Assembly (NCBI GenBank): GCA_003597955.1
Contig: QZJU01000015.1
Location: forward strand, 1 to 64,000
DNA length: 64,000 bases
Direction: 5' to 3'
DNA from: Candidatus Parcubacteria bacterium
GTDB taxonomy: Bacteria; Patescibacteriota; Patescibacteriia; PEXW01
A program made the position numbers and the translations under genes. The notes under the pieces were generated by a model, which was not told the DNA's origin, ran no database searches, and saw nothing but the letters and a program-made list of their open reading frames with translations. Numbering within the stretch: the first letter of the stretch is position 1; the number at the start of each line of letters is the position of its first letter. Positions 7,116-15,849 of the stretch are shown here, one piece after another.

Positions 7116-7937
7116 ATGCCAGATCAACCTGTCGTTTCCATAATTATTTTAAATTATAAAACCCGAGGCTTGCTTCGGCAGTCTTTAAAGGGCATCGCCA
7201 GTTCGGGCGACGAGGTCGCAAAAGAAATTATCGTGGTGGATAATGCTTCGGGCGACGGCAGCTTGGAAATGCTGGCCGCGGAATTTCCCGAAACGCGTGT
7301 GATAGCGGCCAAGCAAAACCGGGGTTTTGGCGCAGGCATGAATTTGGGCATGCAAGCCGCAAAAGGCCAGTATTTTATTTTGCTGAATCCCGATGTAGCG
7401 ATTATGGACCGGCCTTTTGATCGGTTGGTCGAATACATGGACACACACACGCAGGTAGGCCTGGCTGGACCAAAACTTTTAAATCCCGACGGTTCAGTGC
7501 AGTTCTCTTGTTTCCGTTTTCCAAAATGGTACACGCCGATTTTGCGTCGATCACCACTAGGTACTCTGCCAAAATTCCGCACGCATTTGAAAAAATATCT
7601 AATGAAAGACTTTTCCCACCAGGAAAATCGAAATGTCGATTGGCTTTTGGGAGCTTTTTTAATAGTTCGGCGATCGGCCGTGGAAAAAGTCGGCAGATTT
7701 GACGAAAGGTTTTTTTTATATTTTGAGGATGTGGATTGGTGTCGACGTTTCTGGTCAGCAGGCTGGGCAGTGCACTATGTTTCGACAGTCGAGGTTGTGC
7801 ATTACCATAAGCGCGAATCGGCAGAAATCGCTGGTTTTTCCGGAATATTCGCTTACCCGACACGAATCCATATTAAGTCCTGGTTTAAGTATTTAAGAAA
7901 ATATTTTAATCAAAAGTTGCCTAAAACCCACGAGTAA
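7116..7937 (+). CDS. Glycosyltransferase family 2 (rhamnosyltransferase-like)
   Basis: A third GT2 enzyme of 273 residues, 4 bases after the previous gene. It shows VSIIILNYKTRGLL, VVDNASGDGS, FILLNPDVAIMD (metal site) and FFLYFEDVDWCRRFW. It is closer in motif style to the first GT2 of the operon than to the second. It has no clear membrane helix, so it is probably peripheral at the cytoplasmic face. Role in surface-glycan assembly is inferred from the operon. Confidence 0.85.
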   Translation: MPDQPVVSIIILNYKTRGLLRQSLKGIASSGDEVAKEIIVVDNASGDGSLEMLAAEFPETRVIAAKQNRGFGAGMNLGMQAAKGQYFILLNPDVAIMDRPFDRLVEYMDTHTQVGLAGPKLLNPDGSVQFSCFRFPKWYTPILRRSPLGTLPKFRTHLKKYLMKDFSHQENRNVDWLLGAFLIVRRSAVEKVGRFDERFFLYFEDVDWCRRFWSAGWAVHYVSTVEVVHYHKRESAEIAGFSGIFAYPTRIHIKSWFKYLRKYFNQKLPKTHE

Positions 7938-7940
7938 AAT

Positions 7941-9899
7941 ATGAATTTTTTAAAAAATCTTAAAAAATTTTTTCCGCTCAAACCCTCCGAACGTTTTAAA
8001 TTAAGACTAAAGAAAATTTGGCGCTATGCTTGGTCTCCGCTTTTGGTCCTGGTGGCACTGATTTTGACCCTGGCCGGCATCTTTGGCCCCAGCTTTAAAC
8101 GCGTTTACCAAGAAGCTTTGGCCGGCCGTGTCGATCTGGAAAAAGCCCAACAACACATTGTCAGCCAAGAATTCGTGGAAGGCCAGGCTAAGCTGGTAAC
8201 CGGAAAGGCACATTTGGAAAACGCCCAAAACAGCTTGAAAAAACTGAACTCTTTGAAAAAACTTCCTTGGGTAAAAACCCAGATCTTGGCGTCGGAGAAT
8301 TTGCTTGCTTCGGCAATCGCCGTAACCAGCGGCGTGAACCGCTTAAGCACTTGGGCGGAAACCGTTATCGAGCCGTTTAAAAAGGGCAAGGCTTTTAATT
8401 TAGGGACTTTAAAACCTGACCAAAAGCGCTTGATTTTAAAAGCCATATATGAGGCTCAGCCGGATTTACAAGCCGCCAAAGCCTCGATTGATTTAGCCGT
8501 TACGCACCTTAACCAGATTCCGGAAAAAGGCGTGATTGGTAAATTACAGGAAGCAATAGAACCATTTCGGGAGCAGGTGCCGCAACTCCAAAAAGGCATT
8601 GCCGAAGCCATTCCAGCGTCCAAAGTCATTCCGCCGCTTTTGGGTTACCCGGATCAGCAAAACTATTTATTCTTGCTCCAAAATAATTCGGAATTGCGAC
8701 CTACGGGTGGGTTCATCGGCACCTACGGAATTATTAAAACTAAAGACGGGGAGATCGTTTCGTTTATTACCGACAATGTTTACAATCTTGACGATAGGGC
8801 GAAAAATTTAAGCGTTACGCCGCCCGCGCCCTTGATTCGTTACAACCGAACCAAAAAATGGTATTTCCGCGATTCCAACTGGTCGCCGGATTTTCCCACG
8901 GCGGCGCAAGAAGCATTAACTTTTTATCGGCGTGAAGGCGGATCCGAAAGGAAGATTGACGGCGTAGTGGCTGTTGATCCGGAGTTTTTCAAAGCCCTAC
9001 TTAAACTTACAGGTCCGATCACGATTGGCAAAACCACATTTACGGCTGGTAACTTGGTGGAAGAATTGCAGTACATTACTGGTTATGCGTATGTTGATCA
9101 GAAATTTGTGGATACCAGTCAGCGAAAAAGCATTATTGGCGAATTGGGCCAAGCGCTGATTGATAAAATGTTGAAATTGCCAAAGAACAATTATGGTAAA
9201 GCCTGGACGATATTTAATGAATCTGTGGCGGAGAAGCATTTGATGGTCTGGGTTGCGAACAGCAGCCGCCAGAATATTTTGGAAAGCTTAAAATGGTCAG
9301 GTTCGGTGGAAAATCCCTCGGGCGATTATTTAATGATCGTGGACGCTAACATCGCCAGCTTAAAGACCGATCCCGCCGTGAAGCGGACGATAACTTATAA
9401 TCTTGAGAAAAAGAGCGATAAGTTGATTGCGGATTTAATCATTAAATACGAAAACACCGGCAAGCTGACTTGGAAAACCACCCGCTATCGAACTTACACC
9501 CGGGTTTACGTGCCTTTGAATAGCAAATTAATTTTGTCAGAAGGCGAAATGTACGAATGTAATTCCAAGCGAAAAGGCGAAGTTGAGACTTTTGACGAAT
9601 TGGGGCACACCGTCTTTGCGGCCTTTACCTGCACGGAAATCGGCGCTTCCCATGAGCTCAAAATTAGATACGAATTACCCCAAGGGCTTATAGCGCAGCT
9701 TGAACAAGGCGAATACAATTTGCTTATCCAAAAGCAGCCGGGGACGCTGGCTCACGGCTTGAATTTGAAGGTTGACACCGGCCGGGAAATTGCTAATTTG
9801 TCAAAATCCACAGAAACCGCGAAAGTTCACAATTCGGAACTGAAGGACCAGAGTAATTTAGAGGTTGATCGCGAATACCAGCTTAAGTTTAAGGAGTAA
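7941..9899 (+). CDS. DUF4012 domain-containing membrane-anchored protein
   Basis: 652 residues. A basic N-terminus and one transmembrane helix (about 32-50) are followed by a helical, probably coiled-coil region (about 60-225). The DUF4012 core then starts with the diagnostic LFLLQNNSELRPTGGFIG (about 243-260). The bulk is predicted extracytoplasmic. DUF4012 proteins are common in Patescibacteria and Actinobacteria next to envelope-glycan genes, and their activity is unknown. Distant similarity to LytR-CpsA-Psr-type proteins has been suggested for this family, which would fit attachment of glycan to the wall, but that is only inference here. Confidence 0.85.
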   Translation: MNFLKNLKKFFPLKPSERFKLRLKKIWRYAWSPLLVLVALILTLAGIFGPSFKRVYQEALAGRVDLEKAQQHIVSQEFVEGQAKLVTGKAHLENAQNSLKKLNSLKKLPWVKTQILASENLLASAIAVTSGVNRLSTWAETVIEPFKKGKAFNLGTLKPDQKRLILKAIYEAQPDLQAAKASIDLAVTHLNQIPEKGVIGKLQEAIEPFREQVPQLQKGIAEAIPASKVIPPLLGYPDQQNYLFLLQNNSELRPTGGFIGTYGIIKTKDGEIVSFITDNVYNLDDRAKNLSVTPPAPLIRYNRTKKWYFRDSNWSPDFPTAAQEALTFYRREGGSERKIDGVVAVDPEFFKALLKLTGPITIGKTTFTAGNLVEELQYITGYAYVDQKFVDTSQRKSIIGELGQALIDKMLKLPKNNYGKAWTIFNESVAEKHLMVWVANSSRQNILESLKWSGSVENPSGDYLMIVDANIASLKTDPAVKRTITYNLEKKSDKLIADLIIKYENTGKLTWKTTRYRTYTRVYVPLNSKLILSEGEMYECNSKRKGEVETFDELGHTVFAAFTCTEIGASHELKIRYELPQGLIAQLEQGEYNLLIQKQPGTLAHGLNLKVDTGREIANLSKSTETAKVHNSELKDQSNLEVDREYQLKFKE

Positions 9900-9901
9900 T
9901 T

Positions 9902-10915
9902 ATGGCCATTTTTGGCAAAAAATTAGGCATTGATCTGGGCACGACTAATACCTTGGTGCACATTCCAAACCGGGGCATTGTTTTAAACGAACCTTCAGTC
10001 GTTGCGGTTTCGGTTATGGATAAAAGGGTTTTGGCTGTTGGCGCCGAGGCCAAAGAAATGTTGGGTCGGACACCGGATACGATTGTGGCTTCGCGGCCCC
10101 TGAAAGAGGGCGTGATTGCCGATTACAAAACCACTGAAGCGATGCTGCGGTATTTTATTAATAAAGCCTTAGGCGGTGTTAGATTTTTTCGGCCGGAGGT
10201 AATGATAGCTGTGCCAGCGGGCATCACTTCAACTGAACGACGCGCGGTAATTGATGCCACCATTCAAGCCGGTGCTAAAGCTGCTTATATTATTAAAGAA
10301 CCTATTGCCGCGGCTATCGGCGCAAACATCCCCATTGGTTCGGCTTCGGGGCACATGATAATCGATATGGGCGGCGGAACTTCAGAGGTCGCAGTTATTT
10401 CTTTGGGCGGTATAGTCGCAAATACTTCGGTGCGGATCGGCGGAAATAAATTCGATGCCGCGATCCAGGAATACACTCGGAAAAAGCACGGGGTGGCGAT
10501 TGGCGAACGGACGGCCGAAGAATTGAAGATCCAAATCGGTTCGGCTTTGGCTTTGTCCGAAAAACTTTTCATGGATGTTAAAGGCCGAGATATGGTAAGC
10601 GGATTGCCAGCCACGCTGCGACTTTCCTCGGACGATGTTACGGCCGCGATCCAAAATGAATTGATGGGCATTATCCAAGCCGTCAAATCCGTTCTGCAAA
10701 ATACGCCGCCGGAATTATCGGCGGATGTAATTGACAAAGGCATGGTTTTGTCCGGCGGTTCAGCCTTATTAAGAAGTCTAGACAAGCTTTTGGCCCAGGA
10801 AACCGGCGTTCCGGCCTATGTGGCGGAAGAGCCTCTGTTGTGCGTGGCAAAAGGCACGGGCGTGGCCTTGGATAATTTGGATTCCTACAAGCGCAGCATT
10901 CTTTCCGCGACCTAA
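9902..10915 (+). CDS. mreB: Rod shape-determining protein MreB (first paralogue)
   Basis: A 337-residue actin-fold ATPase. Phosphate 1 is GIDLGTTNTLVHI, phosphate 2 is IIDMGGGTSEVAVIS and the adenosine motif is GMVLSGGSALLRSL. Filaments of MreB organise cell-wall synthesis at the membrane. The start follows an AAGGAG site embedded in the DUF4012 stop region. It lies in the glycan operon rather than beside mreC, while a second MreB at 17.1 kb is in the classical mreBCD cluster. This copy may therefore guide the glycan machinery or form mixed filaments. Confidence 0.9.
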   Translation: MAIFGKKLGIDLGTTNTLVHIPNRGIVLNEPSVVAVSVMDKRVLAVGAEAKEMLGRTPDTIVASRPLKEGVIADYKTTEAMLRYFINKALGGVRFFRPEVMIAVPAGITSTERRAVIDATIQAGAKAAYIIKEPIAAAIGANIPIGSASGHMIIDMGGGTSEVAVISLGGIVANTSVRIGGNKFDAAIQEYTRKKHGVAIGERTAEELKIQIGSALALSEKLFMDVKGRDMVSGLPATLRLSSDDVTAAIQNELMGIIQAVKSVLQNTPPELSADVIDKGMVLSGGSALLRSLDKLLAQETGVPAYVAEEPLLCVAKGTGVALDNLDSYKRSILSAT

Positions 10916-10930
10916 ACTTTGCTTATTCGT

Positions 10931-12139
10931 ATGCGCATTGGCATTGATGCTTCCCGCGCAAACCTGGGAGTAAAAACCGGGACCGAATGGTACGCTTTTA
11001 ACTTGCTGAAAGCTTGGTTGCCCCTGACCGCTTCGCGCGATCAGGTGGTTTTGTATCTAAAGGCCGAGCCTCTGGCCGAGTGGGGTAGATTGCCAAAAAA
11101 TGTCGAATTTCGAGTTTTGAGATGGTGGCCAAAGATTATGTGGACGCAGCTTCGGCTGGCTTGGGAAATGCTTTTTCACCCGCCGGAAATTTTATTCGTG
11201 CCCGCCCACACCGTGCCGATGATTTGCCCGCGCAAAACTATTACGACTCTTCACGACATCGGTTTTGAGCATGCCCAGGAACTTTATAGCCAGCAAAATC
11301 TTTTGGGGCAGGGGATTGGCAGCCGAATTTTGAATTTTTTGATCCGTGTTTTGACCCTGGGCAAATACAGCGCGACAGAATTTGATTACCATCGTTTTTC
11401 CGCACGTTTGGCTTTAAAGAAATGTTCGGTGATTTTAACGGTTTCGGAATATTCAAAACAAGACATCATTAAAACCTACGGCCTAGATCCCAGCCGAGTC
11501 GAAGTAATACCAAATGGCGTTGATACGCAGATTTTTAAGCCCGAAATCCGCCATGAATCGGCAAAAATCGAGGAAATTCTGAAGAAATTCGGTTTGCAAA
11601 AGCCGTATCTAATGACCTTGGGCCGCATCGAAAAAAAGAAAAATTCCTTAGGCCTGTTGGCGGCTTTCCGCGAACTGCGGGCCAAACCCGAAAACCAAAA
11701 ATTAAAACTTTTATTTGTCGGCCCAGCCGGTTTGGGCGGCGAAGAAGTATTCCAGCAAATCAAAAACTGGAATTTAGCTGACTCGGTCATTTGCCCAGGC
11801 TGGGTCAAACCGACGGAATTGCCTTACTTGCTTGCGGGTGCCGAAGTTTTTGCTTTACCTTCTTTTTTTGAAGGCTTTGGCATTCCTATTCTAGAAGCCA
11901 TGGCTTGCGGAACGCCAGTCGTCTGCAGCAACTCAACCGCGCTGCCAGAAGTCGCCGGTTCAGCCGCTTTCTTAGTTAACCCGTATAAATCCGGGGAAAT
12001 CGCCCAAGCCATTCAAAAGATTTTGGCTGATCCAAAATTAGCTGATGCTTACCGGACCGCTGGCTGGCAGAGAGTCAAAGCCTTCACTTGGCAAAGGAGC
12101 GCCGAGCTTTTTGATCGGATCATTCATTTCAAAGTTTAA
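10931..12139 (+). CDS. Glycosyltransferase family 4 (GT-B fold)
   Basis: A 402-residue GT-B glycosyltransferase. The N-terminal domain opens with MRIGIDASRANLGVKTGTEW. The C-terminal donor domain starts at LMTLGRIEKKKNSLGLLAAF and has the conserved FALPSFFEGFGIPILEAMACGTPVV block, whose EX7E glutamates contact the donor sugar. It resembles mannosyl/glucosyl transferases of exopolysaccharide pathways. The ATG at 10931 gives the family's usual N-terminus; the TTG four codons earlier is less likely. It ends the glycan operon. Confidence 0.85.
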   Translation: MRIGIDASRANLGVKTGTEWYAFNLLKAWLPLTASRDQVVLYLKAEPLAEWGRLPKNVEFRVLRWWPKIMWTQLRLAWEMLFHPPEILFVPAHTVPMICPRKTITTLHDIGFEHAQELYSQQNLLGQGIGSRILNFLIRVLTLGKYSATEFDYHRFSARLALKKCSVILTVSEYSKQDIIKTYGLDPSRVEVIPNGVDTQIFKPEIRHESAKIEEILKKFGLQKPYLMTLGRIEKKKNSLGLLAAFRELRAKPENQKLKLLFVGPAGLGGEEVFQQIKNWNLADSVICPGWVKPTELPYLLAGAEVFALPSFFEGFGIPILEAMACGTPVVCSNSTALPEVAGSAAFLVNPYKSGEIAQAIQKILADPKLADAYRTAGWQRVKAFTWQRSAELFDRIIHFKV

Positions 12140-12159
12140 AGATTGTAAAAAATAAGGAC

Positions 12160-12188
12160 TTGTCAAAAAGCCGGTTTTATTGTATTAT
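12160..12188 (+). promoter_or_regulatory. Promoter (TTGTCA-17-TATTAT) of the holB-frr-proS-mre region
   Basis: TTGTCA (12160-12165), a 17-base spacer and TATTAT (12183-12188) predict +1 near 12195, giving a 31-base leader before holB. Confidence 0.6.
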
Positions 12189-12225
12189 CATACCAGTCAA
12201 AAACTTTAAAAAACTTGGCTGCTTG

Positions 12226-13119
12226 ATGGAAACATTTGGTCAGGAAAAAATTCAAAAAGCTTTATTGCGGATTTTAAAAAAATCTAACTTTGGGCATGCG
12301 GTTATTTTTTTCGGGCATGACGAGTTCGCGGCCGCGGCTTTAGCGGAATGGTTTGGTCAAATGCTGCTTTGCGAAGAACGCGCCCAGCTAGAGCCTTGCG
12401 GTGTTTGCCAAAACTGCCAAAATCGGTTTAAAACGCCGGCAGTAGTTTTCCCGCAGCTGGATTTGCTTAGCAATGGGTCCGGCATCGATGCCGTCAGGGA
12501 ATTAAAATCCAAAATGGCTTTAAAAAATCTGACGGATTCAAACCGGGTTATTTTTTTAAAAAACATTCACAATTTTAAGGCCGCGGCCGCCAACGCATTG
12601 TTGAAAATTTTAGAAGAACCGGGAGAAAAAGTTTACTTTGTGATGACCGCCAACAGCTTGCGGAACGTATTGCCGACCATTAGTTCCCGGGCCATGCATC
12701 TCGTCGTACAATCCGTGCCTCGGAAAGTGATGTCCGCCGAGCTTGCCAAGCGGGGTTTGAAAAAATCGGATATTGAGCTAGCGCTCGAACTTTTTCCCGG
12801 CCAGTTAGCAAAAGCTGTGAATTTTTTCAAAAACGAAGCAAATATCGAACAAATCAAAGCGGATTATCGACTGGCAACAGATTTGCTTAAGGCCCCAAAT
12901 CGCAAAAGATTCGCCGAAACTGAAAGGCTTTTGAAAAAGCAGGAAAGCGGGACTCAACGCGAGCAGGTCCGGCGTCTATTGGAGCTGGTTTTAATTCGTT
13001 TGCGGCAAGAGGCTAAATATAATAACTTTTTACAGGCATTATTAAAAGCTTTTCGCGATCTAAAAACTAACGCGAATCCAAAGCAGATTTTCGAATCTTT
13101 ATTAATTCAGCTACCATGA
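12226..13119 (+). CDS. holB: DNA polymerase III clamp-loader subunit delta-prime
   Basis: 297 residues with an AAA+ fold. The Walker A loop is degenerate (FGHDEFAAAALAEWF, no GKT), as usual for delta-prime, which loads the sliding clamp without binding ATP itself. A zinc cysteine cluster (CGVCQNC plus an upstream Cys) is present. The LKILEEPG segment and the sensor/SRC-like region (here SRAM, with the Cys lost) follow. The C-terminal helical collar is short compared with the 334-residue E. coli subunit. The start METFGQEK fits the family. The next gene begins in an ATGA overlap. Confidence 0.8.
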   Translation: METFGQEKIQKALLRILKKSNFGHAVIFFGHDEFAAAALAEWFGQMLLCEERAQLEPCGVCQNCQNRFKTPAVVFPQLDLLSNGSGIDAVRELKSKMALKNLTDSNRVIFLKNIHNFKAAAANALLKILEEPGEKVYFVMTANSLRNVLPTISSRAMHLVVQSVPRKVMSAELAKRGLKKSDIELALELFPGQLAKAVNFFKNEANIEQIKADYRLATDLLKAPNRKRFAETERLLKKQESGTQREQVRRLLELVLIRLRQEAKYNNFLQALLKAFRDLKTNANPKQIFESLLIQLP

Positions 13120-14177
13120 AAAAAATCCTATTACCGATACTGGCTTTAATTTTTTTGTCCGGCTGTCTAATCCAATTTAAAACTTCCTCATCGGGATCAG
13201 GCCAGGGTTCGGGCGATGGCGGCGTGTTTACTTCGACGGATCGGGGGGAGACTTGGCAACAGAAAGTTTTCGTGAGTCAGGAAGCGCAAAAAGTCACAAC
13301 CATCGGCAATACCAACGTCGGTTTTTTCTATTTTCACCCAATAGATCCGGATTTGGTTTACTTCAGTTCGATTGAAAACGGACTTTGGCAAACCAAGAAC
13401 TTAGGCGAAGCTTGGTCAGCCACAGCCTTGCGTTCAGGCTATGTTACGGGTTTTGACATTGATCCCAAAAACCCAGACACCATGTACGCCGGTTTTCAGA
13501 ATACGGTGCAAAAAAGCGTTGACGCGGGCGTGACTTGGGAAACGATTTACACCAATCAACCTGGGCACACCATTAATCAAGTCCGGGTTGATCCTTTTGA
13601 CAGCCGGGACATCTTTGCCGCTACCAGCGGCGGGGTGCTGTTAAAAAGCGAGGATCAAGGCGTGACCTGGAGGATCATTCAGCAGTTTTCCGGCAAAGAT
13701 CTGAAACGCATGCAAATTTTAAAAAACGATTCGCGCATAATGTTTTTGGTAACACAGAACGGAATTTTGCGTTCCACCGACGGCGGCACGAGTTGGAATG
13801 AAAACATGAGCCAGGCCTTGGCAAAAATAAACGCCTTGCCCGTAAATGATTTTGTTTACACCGAACGAAATCCTTCTACTATGTACGTGGCTAGCAATCT
13901 TGGCTTGGTGCGTTCCACCGACGGCGGCACGAGTTGGCAAGTGGTGCCGACTGTTATCCCGCCCAGTACCGTCCCGATTCAAGCCGTGGCGATAAACTCT
14001 TTTGACGAAAAAGAAATTTACTTCACAGCGGGTTCGACCTTTTACAAATCCCAAGATGAGGGGGCGACCTGGCAAACCCTAAAAAATGTGCCCTCGGGCC
14101 GGTTGTTCAAGGTTTTGGCTGCACACCCCAAAAAACCCGGCACTTTGTTATTAGGCACGCAATTAGTTAAAAAATAA
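13116..14177 (+). CDS. Lipoprotein with BNR/YCF48-like beta-propeller
   Basis: 353 residues with a signal peptide and lipobox LSGC (Cys17), so a lipid-anchored surface protein. The rest is a series of beta-propeller blades with repeated Asp-box motifs such as SxDGGxSW or SxDxGxTW (STDRGETW, SVDAGVTW, SEDQGVTW, STDGGTSW twice, SQDEGATW). The fold is that of sialidase/sortilin/YCF48-type propellers. There is no sign of a catalytic domain, so a binding or assembly role is inferred. Two blades share an exact 29-base repeat (13768-13796 and 13909-13937). Confidence 0.8.
   Translation: MKKILLPILALIFLSGCLIQFKTSSSGSGQGSGDGGVFTSTDRGETWQQKVFVSQEAQKVTTIGNTNVGFFYFHPIDPDLVYFSSIENGLWQTKNLGEAWSATALRSGYVTGFDIDPKNPDTMYAGFQNTVQKSVDAGVTWETIYTNQPGHTINQVRVDPFDSRDIFAATSGGVLLKSEDQGVTWRIIQQFSGKDLKRMQILKNDSRIMFLVTQNGILRSTDGGTSWNENMSQALAKINALPVNDFVYTERNPSTMYVASNLGLVRSTDGGTSWQVVPTVIPPSTVPIQAVAINSFDEKEIYFTAGSTFYKSQDEGATWQTLKNVPSGRLFKVLAAHPKKPGTLLLGTQLVKK
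13768..13937 (+). repeat. Exact 29-base direct repeat within the propeller gene
   Basis: Positions 13768-13796 and 13909-13937 are identical and encode the same LRSTDGGTSW / VRSTDGGTSW Asp-box segment. They lie 141 bases apart, one blade (47 codons), while flanking blade sequence differs. Confidence 0.85.
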
Positions 14178-14180
14178 ATT

Positions 14181-14738
14181 ATGTCAAAAGATTTTATTCA
14201 AAAACACGATCCCGATTTTGAAAAAGCCTTGGAACATTTAAAGCAGGAATTGCAGGCTTTGCGGACTGGGCGCGCGACGCCGGCAGTTGTTGAACCAATC
14301 ATTGTTGACGCGTATGGCGCACCTACGCCCTTGGTTCAGTTAGCAAGTATTTCCAGCCCAGAGCCGAGTCAGCTATTCATACAACCCTGGGACGCCAATC
14401 TTTTAAAGAATATAGAAAAGGCTATTCAAACCTCGAGTTTGGGCTTAATGCCGATAATTCAGGGCAACGGCTTGCGTCTGAATTTTCCGCCCTTGACTGA
14501 AGAGCGACGAAAAGAATTGGTCAAGGCCTTGCACGAAAAGCTTGAAAGCGCGAAAATTTCTATTCGTGGAATCCGCGAGCTTATTCAGAAGAGCATAAAG
14601 CAGGCCGAACGAAAAGGCGAAATTTCTGAAGACGAAGCCGATATGGAGCTAAAAGCCCTGCAAGAAAAAGTTGAAATTTTTAACGGCAAAATTCAGGAAG
14701 TCGGACAAGCCAAAGAAAAAGATTTAACCACCATTTAA
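14181..14738 (+). CDS. frr: Ribosome recycling factor
   Basis: 185 residues, the normal length for RRF. It shows the N-terminal helix with LKQELQALRTGRATPAVVEP, the QLASISSPEPSQLFIQPWD core and the C-terminal LTEERRKELVKALHEKLESA helix. With EF-G it splits the post-termination ribosome so subunits can be reused. It lies 3 bases after the lipoprotein gene and 6 bases before rseP. Confidence 0.95.
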   Translation: MSKDFIQKHDPDFEKALEHLKQELQALRTGRATPAVVEPIIVDAYGAPTPLVQLASISSPEPSQLFIQPWDANLLKNIEKAIQTSSLGLMPIIQGNGLRLNFPPLTEERRKELVKALHEKLESAKISIRGIRELIQKSIKQAERKGEISEDEADMELKALQEKVEIFNGKIQEVGQAKEKDLTTI

Positions 14739-14744
14739 ATTCCC

Positions 14745-15845
14745 ATGCTAACCATTTTGGTTTTTATTTTAATTTTAGGTTTACTTATTTTTGTTCATGA
14801 ACTTGGGCATTTTTTGGCAGCCCGAATTCTGGGCGTCGCCGTGGAAGAATTCGGTTTTGGTTTTCCGCCCAGGCTTTGGGGATTCCGCCGCAAAAAAACC
14901 ATTTACAGTTTGAATTGGATACCTTTGGGCGGCTTTGTGCGCCTGAAGGGCGAAAACGATCAAAGCCAAGATCCAGAAAGCTTTAGCGCGCAAAAAGCCT
15001 GGAAAAGATTGGTGATTTTAGTTTCCGGCGTGACTATGAATGTGGTTCTAGCGGCGGTAATATTTGCCTTTGGCTTTCGGCTCGGCTTGCCTTCAGACAT
15101 CAGCGCCGGTGTCCCCCCTGGCGGCAAAGTAAGAAATCCTCAAGTTCAAATCATTGAGATCCGCCCGGATTCGCCGGCTGCAAAGTTTGGCATGCAAGTC
15201 GGCGATGTTTTGCTGAAAATTGGCCAAACTCCGATTGATTCAATTGCCGCGGCGCAGAGAGCCGCAAAAGTGATCGGAGAAAATAGCGTGAGCGTTGAAT
15301 TTTCGAGGTCAGGTCAGGTCTTAAGCGGGCAAGTCGTTTTGCAAAACTTGCCAGAATTGAATCAGCCCGGTCTGGGCGTAAGCTTGGTCCACAGTGGTTT
15401 GGTTTCATTTCCCTGGTGGCAGGCAATTTGGCAAGGCTGTCAGACCGCAATCCGAGCCTTAGGCATGATCGTGGCGGCTTTTGCCCAAATCATAAAGGAT
15501 CTGTTGTTTGAACAACGAGTGACCGTGGATGTTGCCGGTCCAGTCGGAATTGCCATGCTGACCGGTCAGGTTGCCCGACTCGGTTTCATTTATCTTTTGC
15601 AGTTTGCTGCTTTGCTTTCTTTGAATTTAGCCTTAATAAACATTTTGCCAGTCCCGGCTTTGGACGGCGGCCGCGTGCTGTTTTTACTGTTGGAAAAAAT
15701 ACGCGGTAAACCAATCAGTCAAACTTTGGAAGCAAAAATCCATAATACCGGCTTTGTGATTTTGTTGTTATTGATAATGATGGTAACCTTCAGAGACATT
15801 TGGAAGTTAGAAGTCATAAAATCGCTTTGGAGTAAAATATTTTAA
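14745..15845 (+). CDS. rseP: Site-2 protease RseP (membrane zinc metalloprotease)
   Basis: 366 residues. HELGH (His18, Glu19, His22) sits in the first transmembrane helix, and the third zinc ligand is in NILPVPALDGGRV near residue 305. A single PDZ domain (about 125-210) contains RPDSPAAKFGMQVGDVLL; E. coli RseP has two PDZ domains. The enzyme cuts membrane-embedded substrates such as anti-sigma factors or leftover signal peptides. No anti-sigma gene lies nearby, so signal-peptide clearance is a reasonable guess. It precedes proS by 4 bases. Confidence 0.92.
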   Translation: MLTILVFILILGLLIFVHELGHFLAARILGVAVEEFGFGFPPRLWGFRRKKTIYSLNWIPLGGFVRLKGENDQSQDPESFSAQKAWKRLVILVSGVTMNVVLAAVIFAFGFRLGLPSDISAGVPPGGKVRNPQVQIIEIRPDSPAAKFGMQVGDVLLKIGQTPIDSIAAAQRAAKVIGENSVSVEFSRSGQVLSGQVVLQNLPELNQPGLGVSLVHSGLVSFPWWQAIWQGCQTAIRALGMIVAAFAQIIKDLLFEQRVTVDVAGPVGIAMLTGQVARLGFIYLLQFAALLSLNLALINILPVPALDGGRVLFLLLEKIRGKPISQTLEAKIHNTGFVILLLLIMMVTFRDIWKLEVIKSLWSKIF

Positions 15846-15849
15846 CACT

